Source: Verrucomicrobiota bacterium (GTDB lineage Bacteria; Verrucomicrobiota; Verrucomicrobiia; Limisphaerales; UBA1412). From it: a stretch of 7,870 bases of DNA. Each line of letters opens with the position of its first letter. The stretch's first letter is position 1. The DNA lies in NCBI GenBank assembly GCA_017557085.1, contig JAFZAR010000367.1, positions 1 through 7,870 of the forward strand, given 5' to 3'. A program made the translations under genes and the position numbers. The notes under the pieces are model-generated. The model had not been told where the DNA came from, made no database searches, and was given only the letters and a program-made list of their open reading frames with translations. This document shows, in pieces, positions 1 to 6,030 of this stretch.

Positions 1-413
1 GGATCGATCTCGATCTGATAACCATGTACACGACCGGCCGGGACATTCCAGTACTATCCGTTCCAGGTATAGGTATGCGGCATCGGGAAACAATGACTGC
101 GGATCTGCACACCGGAATTCATCCGGGGATCCACCTTGTATTCATACTCCAAGATAAAATCGCTGTAGTCGCGCGCTGTACACAGAAAACTGTTTCCGCC
201 GGCGTTATGCTTGGTCGTGCCGACGATACAGCCGTCCTCTACCGTAAAAGGTGCACTGCCGCCATGCTGAGACCAGCCGTCCAGCTTCTGTCCATCGAAA
301 AGCGAAACCCACTCTGCCGCATCCATGTTGATATTCCAGCAGATCAAACAACCTGCTGAAACAGCCAGAGTCCGTTTTAACCATTTAACATTCATTGTGT
401 TTTTCTTTTTCAT
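1..413 (-). pseudogene. DUF1080 (3-keto-disaccharide hydrolase family) secreted protein, interrupted by an in-frame TAG and cut by the window edge
   Basis: The first 119 codons encode a secreted DUF1080-type beta-sandwich (PF06439). Members act on 3-keto-glycosides or bind sugars outside the cytoplasm. Family landmarks are visible: LFDGQKLDGW at residues 38-47, VEDGCIVGT near 58-66, and the block DFILEYEYKVDPRMNSGVQIRS at about 85-106. The N-terminus is basic, then hydrophobic (about residues 8-30). It could be cut after MDA, or at the weak lipobox SAGC (Cys22). A TAG at 54-56 follows TWNG, but the same frame continues to the window edge as YWNVPAGRVHGYQIEIDP, which matches the usual next block of the family (GRVHGYQ-EIDP). 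The gene therefore looks like a recent single-base nonsense mutant, or a sequencing error. TAG recoding is unlikely because three neighbouring genes end in TAG. The ATG at 411-413 has no clear SD; an in-frame ATG at codon 7 is an alternative. It lies 27 nt after the stop of the upstream gene. Confidence 0.82.
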
Positions 414-440
414 AAGACTGGATGATTCATAGTTACCATT

Positions 441-1070
441 TCATTCTGTTTTTAAGTATCCAAAAGCTACCATGTATAGCGTATGCTCTAATGGATAATA
501 CAGCATAGATTCAGATCGCATTCCATCTTTCCAATCCCTTAATAAACATGCATATACTTCCACACCATCCTGAGGATTAAACCATTCCGGTATTCTGTCT
601 TTCTTATTGCCTTGTTTATGAATAGGAAAATTGCAATCATCTATAAACACTTCATATATATTTGCTAAATCTTCAGTATTCTCTTTCAATCTAATCCATT
701 TAAAATCCCCTAAACTTTTCTCTAAGACTGTATAAACAACTGAATCAAAAAATGTTATTTTCATGAAAGATTTATACATAATCCAACCTTCGTCATAAGT
801 ATATTCAAAACTTTTTATATCCGCCTCATCAATATTCGATAAGAAAGGTACAAACCGTGTCTGAAATTCTTCCTTTGTCAGTGTCACTGCAAAATGTTTT
901 TCATGACTAATGGTAAAATTAAGCCATTTTGTGGTTAAAAATAAAATGCCTAAAACAATTACCGCTATATGAAATCCAGCCAGAACTATTAGTAACTTAT
1001 TAACACGTGGCGGTAATTTTTTGTTCAAAAAATTCCATAAAAATATCAGTATTTCAGATAATTTTTTCAT
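441..1070 (-). CDS. Hypothetical single-pass membrane protein, AT-rich
   Basis: I do not recognise the family. The 209-aa product has a basic cytoplasmic-looking N-terminus and one strong hydrophobic segment at about residues 25-47. A soluble C-terminal domain of about 160 residues follows, rich in aromatics (motifs YTYDEGWIMYKSF, DWKDGM, SMLYYPLEHTLYMVAFGYL), which probably faces the periplasm. No catalytic motif stands out. I chose the ATG at 1068-1070; the GTG directly before it is possible. The upstream sequence (TAGTAAAGTG) holds only a weak SD. The gene lies 33 nt after the glycosyltransferase stop and 27 nt before the DUF1080 start, so it could be cotranscribed. Positions 481-1080 contain about 30% G+C by my count (181 of 600), against roughly 48-62% in sampled lines of the adjacent glycosyltransferase. 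This suggests recent acquisition from an AT-rich source. Confidence 0.75.
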   Translation of the reverse strand: MKKLSEILIFLWNFLNKKLPPRVNKLLIVLAGFHIAVIVLGILFLTTKWLNFTISHEKHFAVTLTKEEFQTRFVPFLSNIDEADIKSFEYTYDEGWIMYKSFMKITFFDSVVYTVLEKSLGDFKWIRLKENTEDLANIYEVFIDDCNFPIHKQGNKKDRIPEWFNPQDGVEVYACLLRDWKDGMRSESMLYYPLEHTLYMVAFGYLKTE

Positions 1071-1103
1071 CACTTTACTAATAGACGATTGATGAAAGGT
1101 TTC

Positions 1104-1829
1104 CTATCTTCGTCCATCATACCAAATATTCACCGCGTCACGGTCTTTGAGCATCTTTTTACCACGGAAAAGGAAACCGCGTACCAGCTTCAAATGCTCT
1201 TTAGTTCCATAGAGACGGAGCTTGCGGTTGGAAGTCTGGATCGAATTCCGCAGAATAATGACCCGGCCTTCTTTTCGGCGGCGCACCTCTCGTTTCAGCC
1301 GGCGGCTGAAATCTATCTCCTCCGAAGCGTAAAGCTCTGTGCTGAAACCGCCCAACCGTTGGAAGAGATCGCTCCTGCAAAAGATAAAAGAACCCGGTGC
1401 CCATTTCAGACAGCGGCTGATGCAGCGCCAGAGATGAAGCGTGAAGGTCGCCACGGGATCCAGCGTTTCCATCCATACCAGGGCGCCGCCGCCCACGGCA
1501 TTCTCCGTCGTTAAACGATCTAAAAGCTCCCGAAAAAGTTCCGGCGGAGGATAGGAATCCGCTTCAATGAAAATCAGATAATCCCCTGTGGCCGCGGCCG
1601 CGCCGGTGTTGCGGGCTCTGGATATCTGATTGACCGGTTCAAAGACGACTTTCGCCCCGGCTTCACGGGCAATTTCCGCGGTACGATCGCTGGAATTATT
1701 ATCGCAGACGATCAACTCAAAACTGTGCCCGCGCTCCAAAAAAACATTGAGCGACCGCTTTATTTTAGAAAGCGAATCGCCCAATAGCTTTTCCTCGTTA
1801 TAAGCGGGAATGATGATCGAAAACTTCAC
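1104..1829 (-). CDS. Family 2 glycosyltransferase (GT-A fold)
   Basis: Predicted cytoplasmic GT2 enzyme of 241 aa that transfers a sugar from a nucleotide-sugar donor; acceptor unknown. The N-terminus KFSIIIPAYNEE (residues 2-13) is the canonical first beta strand. DNNSSD at 43-48 is the nucleotide-binding motif and SRARNTG lies near 70-76. The metal-binding DxD site is represented by IEADS (88-92), with E-A-D in place of D-x-D, as in many relatives. ASEEIDFSRRL at 168-178 supplies the acidic catalytic-base region. There is no transmembrane segment. I chose the GTG at 1827-1829 over the GTG at 1863-1865. It gives the standard family N-terminus, and an AAAGG Shine-Dalgarno precedes it by 7 nt. 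The longer form would add 12 unrelated residues and overlap the esterase. The start lies 11 nt after the esterase A stop, so the two are probably cotranscribed. The stop is TAG. Confidence 0.9.
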   Translation of the reverse strand: MKFSIIIPAYNEEKLLGDSLSKIKRSLNVFLERGHSFELIVCDNNSSDRTAEIAREAGAKVVFEPVNQISRARNTGAAAATGDYLIFIEADSYPPPELFRELLDRLTTENAVGGGALVWMETLDPVATFTLHLWRCISRCLKWAPGSFIFCRSDLFQRLGGFSTELYASEEIDFSRRLKREVRRRKEGRVIILRNSIQTSNRKLRLYGTKEHLKLVRGFLFRGKKMLKDRDAVNIWYDGRR

Positions 1830-1836
1830 ACAAAAA

Positions 1837-1842
1837 CCTTTT
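1837..1842 (-). promoter_or_regulatory. Ribosome binding site of the glycosyltransferase
   Basis: AAAAGG on the minus strand lies 7 nt before the GTG at 1827-1829 and overlaps the TAA stop of esterase copy A. It decides the glycosyltransferase start and suggests translational coupling to the esterase. In the decayed copy near 2817-2822 the same site reads AAAAGTG with a 2-nt insertion, so the SD is damaged there. Confidence 0.65.
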
Positions 1843-2656
1843 AACGGTGATGTTTCAGGAACCACTCGTAAAGTTCGGGGTTGTCGTAGGTCTGAGTCCA
1901 GGAATTGTGATCCACACCCGGATAAGTGGTCAGCTTGACATCTTTAACACCCAACGCTTTCAGTCCTCTTTCCATGGTGCGGGAATACTCCACTGGCACT
2001 GCTGAGTCGCTTTCACCGTGGAAGATCCAGAAAGGCAGAGAATGCAGTTTTTCCGCTTTCGCACCATCCAGAGCCAGACCGGACAACCAATTACCGCCGC
2101 CGCATATAGGTGCCACCGCCGCGAAACGTTCAGGATTCCGGATAGACCAGGCAAAAGAAGCAAAACCGCCCATGCTCAATCCCGTCAGATAAACACGTTT
2201 GGGATCCGCGTTCTTGACATCTTTCAGCACTTGATCCAGAAGGCTATTTAGTAAATCAATATCCCATGCCCACCAGCTGTCTCCGCGACATTGAGGAGAG
2301 ACTACGATAAATTTGAAATCAGGATCCTTATCCACCAGCATGGCAGGACCGTGTACCTTCACCAGATCTATGTCCGCCATACTATTGCCTCGCTCGCCCA
2401 TACCGTGCAGGAACATGATGACGGGCCATTTCTTATTCGCTGTCGAGGAATAATCTTTGGGCAGGAACAACAGATAATCCAGCTGCTGCTTGACTGTCTT
2501 TTCCAGAGACAAGGTTTGCGGGACTTGTTTACCCGGAGTCGGGGTTCCCACCTGGGGAGCATCTGCCGCCTGAGCGTTTCTTACACAGAAAAGGAACAGC
2601 GCCGCAATCAAAGCCACGCCGCACACACCTGACAAAATCGTAACTAATGTCTTCAT
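1841..2656 (-). CDS. Secreted alpha/beta-hydrolase esterase, copy A
   Basis: Extracytoplasmic serine hydrolase of 271 aa in the prolyl-oligopeptidase/feruloyl-esterase-like (CE1 or PHB-depolymerase-like) group. It probably cleaves carboxyl esters, possibly on plant polysaccharides; the substrate is not determinable here. A signal peptide occupies residues 1-30 (hydrophobic core about 4-24, cleavage after AQA). FLHGMGERG at 82-90 forms the oxyanion region. GLSMGG at 159-164 carries nucleophile Ser161, HGESD at 213-217 carries Asp217, and GVDHNSW carries His250, so the triad is complete. Cys24 is not in a lipobox and is Ser in copy B. The protein is about 81% identical to copy B, encoded 166 nt upstream. 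The start is fixed by the signal peptide. There is no SD: the corresponding position reads AAAA, and the promoter -10 lies 8 nt upstream. The glycosyltransferase follows after 11 nt. Confidence 0.92.
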   Translation of the reverse strand: MKTLVTILSGVCGVALIAALFLFCVRNAQAADAPQVGTPTPGKQVPQTLSLEKTVKQQLDYLLFLPKDYSSTANKKWPVIMFLHGMGERGNSMADIDLVKVHGPAMLVDKDPDFKFIVVSPQCRGDSWWAWDIDLLNSLLDQVLKDVKNADPKRVYLTGLSMGGFASFAWSIRNPERFAAVAPICGGGNWLSGLALDGAKAEKLHSLPFWIFHGESDSAVPVEYSRTMERGLKALGVKDVKLTTYPGVDHNSWTQTYDNPELYEWFLKHHR

Positions 2657-2664
2657 CGGTTGTT

Positions 2665-2693
2665 ATTTTACAATATAGAAAGCGTTAAGTCAA
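2665..2693 (-). promoter_or_regulatory. Promoter of esterase copy A, predicted nearly leaderless transcript
   Basis: On the minus strand, TTGACT (2688-2693, 5 of 6 consensus) is followed by exactly 17 bp and then TAAAAT (2665-2670, 5 of 6). Only 8 nt (AACAACCG) separate the -10 from the ATG, so transcription should start within about 2 nt of the start codon. The same arrangement, with the same spacing, exists in copy B. The -35 overlaps the TGA that closes the remnant glycosyltransferase frame. Confidence 0.6.
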
Positions 2694-2809
2694 TCTAACA
2701 CGTCTGGAACGCATCCTGAAAAAACATTGAGCGACCGCCCTGTCATAGAAAGCGAATCGCTCAATAACTTTTCCTCGTTATAAACGGGAATGATGATCAA
2801 AAACTTTAC
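2690..2809 (-). pseudogene. Decayed 5' fragment of the GT2 glycosyltransferase, left by tandem duplication
   Basis: The minus strand encodes VKFLIIIPVYNEEKLL...RSLNVF (2721-2809), matching residues 1-29 of the intact glycosyltransferase at 1104-1829 with about 88% nucleotide identity. The start codon has changed from GTG to GTA (2807-2809), and the SD spacing is altered by a 2-nt insertion. At 2721 homology stops and the frame runs through the A-tract junction into unrelated sequence, closing at TGA 2690-2692 inside the esterase A promoter. The fragment lies directly behind esterase copy B, just as the intact gene lies behind copy A. It is not expected to be expressed. Confidence 0.85.
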
Positions 2810-2822
2810 ATAAAAAGCACTT

Positions 2823-3635
2823 TTAACGGTGATGCTTCAGGAACCACTCGTAAAGCTCCGGATTGTTATAGGTCTGTGTCCAGGAATTGTGGTTCACGCC
2901 CGGATAAGTAGTCAGCTTGACTTCCTTGACCCCGTAGGCCTTCAGACCTTTTTCCATGACGCGGGAACACTCCACCGATACTGTAGTGTCGCTTTCTCCG
3001 TGGAAGATCCAGAACCCCAATGTGTTCAACTTCTCCCTTCTTTCCTGATCCAGCGCCAGAGCATCCACATAAGTACCGCCGCCGCATATAGGTGCCACCG
3101 CCGCGAAACGTTCAGGATTCCGAATGGACCAGGCAAAGGTACCAAAACCACCCATGCTCAACCCCGTCAGATAAACACGATTGGGATCCGCATTCTTAAC
3201 ATTTTTCAGCACATCATCCAGGAAAGCATTCAGCAGATCGATATCCCAAGCCCACCAGCTGTCTCCGGGACACTGAGGAGTGGCCACGATGAATTTGAAG
3301 TCGGGATTCTTGTCTGCCAGCATCGCGGGACCATGAACCTTCACGCGGTTGATATCCGCAATACTGTCGCCGCGCTCGCCTATGCCGTGCAGGAACACGA
3401 TGACGGGCCATTTTTTATCCGCTGTCTCGGAATAATCCTTGGGCAGGAAAAGCATATAATTCAGCTGTTTGCCGTTCTTTTCCTGAGACATGGCTTGCGG
3501 AACCTGTTTACCCGGAGTAGGTGTCCCCACCTGGGGAGCATCCGCCGCCTGGGCATTTCTCACACTAAAAAGGAACAGCGCCGCGATCAAAGCCGCACCG
3601 CACACACCTGACAAAATCGTAACTAATGTCTTCAT
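2823..3635 (-). CDS. Secreted alpha/beta-hydrolase esterase, copy B
   Basis: A 270-aa paralogue of esterase A with the same predicted extracytoplasmic carboxyl-ester hydrolase role. The signal peptide (1-30, cleavage after AQA) differs from copy A at only two positions. FLHGIGERG at 81-89, nucleophile Ser160 in GLSMGG, Asp216 in HGESD and His249 in GVNHNSW keep the triad intact, so both copies look active. One residue is deleted near 57. The densest differences lie at about 188-206 (NWLSGLALDGAK versus TYVDALALDQER) and 217-234, between the nucleophile and the histidine. In this fold that region often helps form the substrate pocket, so the copies may differ in specificity. The start is fixed by the signal peptide. 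Its AGGA nine nt upstream could act as an SD but is also part of the -10. The LRR gene ends 106 nt upstream. Confidence 0.92.
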   Translation of the reverse strand: MKTLVTILSGVCGAALIAALFLFSVRNAQAADAPQVGTPTPGKQVPQAMSQEKNGKQLNYMLFLPKDYSETADKKWPVIVFLHGIGERGDSIADINRVKVHGPAMLADKNPDFKFIVATPQCPGDSWWAWDIDLLNAFLDDVLKNVKNADPNRVYLTGLSMGGFGTFAWSIRNPERFAAVAPICGGGTYVDALALDQERREKLNTLGFWIFHGESDTTVSVECSRVMEKGLKAYGVKEVKLTTYPGVNHNSWTQTYNNPELYEWFLKHHR

Positions 3636-3643
3636 CAGCAGTC

Positions 3644-3672
3644 ATCCTACCAAATAGAAAGCGGCAAGTCAA
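3644..3672 (-). promoter_or_regulatory. Promoter of esterase copy B
   Basis: On the minus strand, TTGACT (3667-3672), a 17-bp spacer and TAGGAT (3644-3649, 4 of 6 consensus) end 8 nt before the ATG, exactly as in copy A. Just upstream is a perfect 5-bp hairpin, CACGT-CCAA-ACGTG (3678-3691), which is degenerate in copy A; it could be an operator half or chance. Confidence 0.5.
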
Positions 3673-3741
3673 TCTTACACGTTTGGACGTGCTTTGAAAA
3701 CTCGCCGCTAAAACCGTGACCAAAGGATCAGTCCGTTTTGG

Positions 3742-5865
3742 CTAATCAACTACCCGATAGAATTTTATATTTCCTTTGGAGACATCTACCTTCAGGGTAT
3801 CTCTGGCACCGGTAACGTCTGTCCAGTTGTACGCATCCACACTCTCCTGAAGAATACCGGTAAAAGTCAGAGTCAGAATACCATCCGAGTATATATAAGA
3901 CAGTTCCGCGATCTGCGCGGGAGCATCCTTGCATTCCGTAAGTCTCCCCTGCCATGAGTTATACACGTCAATAACAGCCTGCCAGGAAGCGGCATAAGCC
4001 GGACTGTAATAGCTGACCAGCGTACTGGGTGTATTACTGTACATACTGGAATCGGATTGAGGCACATTCCCCGTGTAGTAAACACTGGTCAGGCGCTTGC
4101 ACCATGCGAAAGCATAGTTGCCGATCGTGGAAACATTAGCCGGGATCGTGATCGTTCTCAGATTTTCACACGTCTGGAACGCTTCCGCTCCGATACTCTC
4201 CAATCCATTGTTGAATATGATGTTCCTCAGATTGACACATTCGCGGAAAGACGCATCGCCAATAGACTTCACATTTTTGCCAAAGATGACACTTTCCAGA
4301 TTGAAGGAACCTCTGAACGCATTGGCACCAATAGAAATGATGCTGTCGGGAATCGTATAGCCGCTTCTGATATTTCCAACAGGATACTGCAAAAGCGTTG
4401 TCTGCGCTTTATTCAGCAAGACTCCATCCAGACTGCTGTAATTAGGATTGGCCGGGCTGACATGGAAGGCTTCCAAAGCGCCGCATCCATAAAAAGCATC
4501 ATCCGCAATAGCTTCCAAACTGTCATCCAGTGTGATATCCGTCAGCCACACACACCCGGCAAAGGCATTCCCCCTGATCGAGCGGACAGAGGATGGAAAT
4601 ACATAGCTGTCTCTTTTATTTCCCACGGGATATTGGATCAGAACGGTTTGGTCTTTGTCAAACAGGACTCCCTCCTCACTGCTGTAAAACGGATTCGCGG
4701 GATCCACAATGATATTTTCCAAACGGGAACATTCTGCAAACGCATCCGCGGAAATGTCACGAATGCCGGCCGGGATCGTGATAGTCTTCAGATTTCTGCA
4801 TCCGTCAAAGATACCGGATTCCAGAGAAGTAAGACCTCTGCCCAGGGTGATATCCTCCAGATAGAAACATTTACTGAAAGCTCCCTGCGCTATCTCAGTA
4901 ACACTGTTCGGGATGGTATAACTGCTTCTCTCGCTCCCTGTCGGATATTGGATCAGGCACTCCTGTTTTTGATCGAACAAAACACCTTCCCGACTGAGAT
5001 AGTAATTGTTTCCGGCATCTACCGTTATGGATTTTAGATTGTCACATCCATAGAATGCTTTGTCTTTGATCGTTGTCAAGGCGGCTGGAAGAATGATCTC
5101 TTCCAGATAGGCGCTGTCCGCAAACGCTCCCTTTTCGATCACCGTGACAGTGTACAGCAGTGTATAGACAGTCCTGGTATTGCCCGCAGGATATTGGATC
5201 AAAGTTTTGCAGTCTTTGCTCAGTAAAACGCCATCCAAGCTATAATAGGCCGTGTTTTTAGTATCTGCGGTAATAGTTTCCAACCCTGAACAGGCAAACG
5301 CGCCTTCGCCAATCGTCTGGACACTTCTGCCCAAGGTGATCGTCTTCAGGCTGTCGCAGAAGGCAAATACATTTTTTCCCAGAACCGCAACTTTATCAGG
5401 GATCGTCACGCTTTCTAAAGAAGAACACCCACTGAACGCAGAATCGCCGATTGATTCCACGTTCTTCCCAATCATGAGCGTTTGCAAATTGGAACATCCT
5501 AAAAACGCGTTCTCTCCGATCGTTGTCACATTACCTCCGATCGTCACGCTCTCCAGAAGCTGATAATATGAAAGCGCGTTTTCATCGATCCCGGTGACTG
5601 AGTACTTTTTTTCGTTGTTCGCGACAACCGCAGGAATCTCCAATGCAACGGGAGTCTCCGCGTAATCACAAACACAAACCGTCCCGGAAGAGCCGGACTC
5701 CGTAAGAACCCGGTAAGTCAAAGCGTCAAAAGTAAATATTTCACCGACACTTGCCTGTGTACTGATTGAAAAACAAACCGCCAGAGACGGGATCAGCGAT
5801 TTCAAAATTTTGGAGTATGATTTTCCTTGGAAATAAAATTTCAGATCTCTTATTTTGCCAGTCAT
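3742..5865 (-). CDS. Secreted BspA-type leucine-rich-repeat (LRR_5) protein
   Basis: A 707-aa predicted surface or secreted protein. A signal peptide follows a basic 22-residue N-region (hydrophobic core about 23-35, cleavage after TQA, residue 38). Residues about 86-600 are BspA-like repeats of the form 'IG..AF.GC..L..ITIP..V..'. BspA relatives mediate adhesion or protein-protein contacts; no enzymatic role is expected. Four longer modules interrupt them, each with 'YYS..GVLL.....LIQYP.G' at about 206-229, 287-311, 392-416 and 475-499, roughly 81-106 residues apart. After the last repeat comes a YYTGNVP linker and 'SPAYAASWQAVIDVYNSWQGRL'-like sequence. The C-terminal beta segment (655-707) has NWTDVTGA and ends KFYRVVD, resembling domains common in secreted PVC proteins; I see no sortase or type IX sorting signal. 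The ATG at 5863-5865 has no SD. The stop is TAG. Confidence 0.9.
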   Translation of the reverse strand: MTGKIRDLKFYFQGKSYSKILKSLIPSLAVCFSISTQASVGEIFTFDALTYRVLTESGSSGTVCVCDYAETPVALEIPAVVANNEKKYSVTGIDENALSYYQLLESVTIGGNVTTIGENAFLGCSNLQTLMIGKNVESIGDSAFSGCSSLESVTIPDKVAVLGKNVFAFCDSLKTITLGRSVQTIGEGAFACSGLETITADTKNTAYYSLDGVLLSKDCKTLIQYPAGNTRTVYTLLYTVTVIEKGAFADSAYLEEIILPAALTTIKDKAFYGCDNLKSITVDAGNNYYLSREGVLFDQKQECLIQYPTGSERSSYTIPNSVTEIAQGAFSKCFYLEDITLGRGLTSLESGIFDGCRNLKTITIPAGIRDISADAFAECSRLENIIVDPANPFYSSEEGVLFDKDQTVLIQYPVGNKRDSYVFPSSVRSIRGNAFAGCVWLTDITLDDSLEAIADDAFYGCGALEAFHVSPANPNYSSLDGVLLNKAQTTLLQYPVGNIRSGYTIPDSIISIGANAFRGSFNLESVIFGKNVKSIGDASFRECVNLRNIIFNNGLESIGAEAFQTCENLRTITIPANVSTIGNYAFAWCKRLTSVYYTGNVPQSDSSMYSNTPSTLVSYYSPAYAASWQAVIDVYNSWQGRLTECKDAPAQIAELSYIYSDGILTLTFTGILQESVDAYNWTDVTGARDTLKVDVSKGNIKFYRVVD

Positions 5866-5875
5866 AGTTTATTGA

Positions 5876-5881
5876 ATAATA
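5876..5881 (-). promoter_or_regulatory. Possible -10 element of the LRR gene
   Basis: TATTAT on the minus strand ends 10 nt before the ATG, similar in placement to the esterase -10 elements. The sequence 17 bp further upstream (GAGAAA) is not a recognisable -35, so this is weak. Confidence 0.25.
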
Positions 5882-5894
5882 TCAAAATGACGTA

Positions 5895-5920
5895 TTGTTT
5901 TCTCTGCGAACAGAAAACAA
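5895..5920. promoter_or_regulatory. Perfect 9-bp inverted repeat upstream of the LRR gene
   Basis: TTGTTTTCT (5895-5903) and AGAAAACAA (5912-5920) are exact reverse complements separated by 8 nt. The element lies 30-55 nt before the LRR start. Its AT-rich arms and lack of a T-run after the stem argue against a terminator; an operator is more likely. Confidence 0.4.
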
Positions 5921-6030
5921 CACGGCTATGCTGAAAATCTTTCCTCCGATTGTCAAGAAAAATAGAATAATAATCTCTCTCCGTAGTGGTTAAAGAGAAA
6001 ATAGGAGAATATACAGATGATCAATAGACG

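Larger units (their letters stand above)
1738..2718 (-). repeat. Tandem duplication unit A (glycosyltransferase 5' end + esterase A + promoter)
   Basis: Unit A holds the first ~30 codons of the intact glycosyltransferase, all of esterase A, and about 60 bp upstream. It aligns with unit B at an offset of 979-982 bp throughout: stop codons 1841 and 2823, starts 2656 and 3635. It directly abuts unit B in an A-run at 2719-2724. Confidence 0.88.
2719..3700 (-). repeat. Tandem duplication unit B (glycosyltransferase remnant + esterase B + promoter)
   Basis: Unit B begins at the A-tract junction (2719-2724). It carries the glycosyltransferase remnant, esterase B and its promoter, and loses similarity to unit A just beyond TGAAAA at 3695-3700. 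The three boundaries (1738-1744, 2719-2724, 3697-3700) all fall in A-runs, consistent with duplication by slippage or microhomology. Confidence 0.88.

Noticed and set aside
54..413. Alternative genetic code with TAG read as an amino acid
   Set aside because: The glycosyltransferase, LRR and ATPase genes all finish with TAG at the expected C-terminus, and reading through the ATPase stop would enter the antisense of a convergent gene.
1827..1865. Longer glycosyltransferase starting at the GTG at 1863-1865
   Set aside because: It would overlap the esterase and add 12 residues absent from the family N-terminus; the GTG at 1827-1829 has a proper SD and canonical N-terminus.
2582..2656. Lipoprotein signal at Cys24 of esterase A
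   Set aside because: The residues before it (LF) do not fit a lipobox, and the paralogue has Ser at this position, while both keep an AQA cleavage site.
2829..3611. Long plus-strand ORF of 260 codons opposite esterase B
   Set aside because: It is the antisense shadow of a clear hydrolase gene with an intact catalytic triad. Its translation has no signal, domain or SD of its own.
3636..3741. Intrinsic terminator after the LRR gene
   Set aside because: Only short interrupted stems (AAAAC/GTTTT, CACGT/ACGTG) occur, without a GC-rich stem followed by a T-run, so read-through into esterase B cannot be excluded.
4057..5037. 326-codon plus-strand ORF opposite the LRR gene
   Set aside because: Its repetitive translation mirrors the DNA repeats of the LRR gene on the other strand; the minus frame has the recognisable repeats and signal peptide.
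5930..5956. Sigma-70 promoter for the LRR gene using TTGACA at 5951-5956
   Set aside because: The -35 is perfect, but no acceptable -10 lies 16-19 bp downstream (CAGCAT and AGCATA only).
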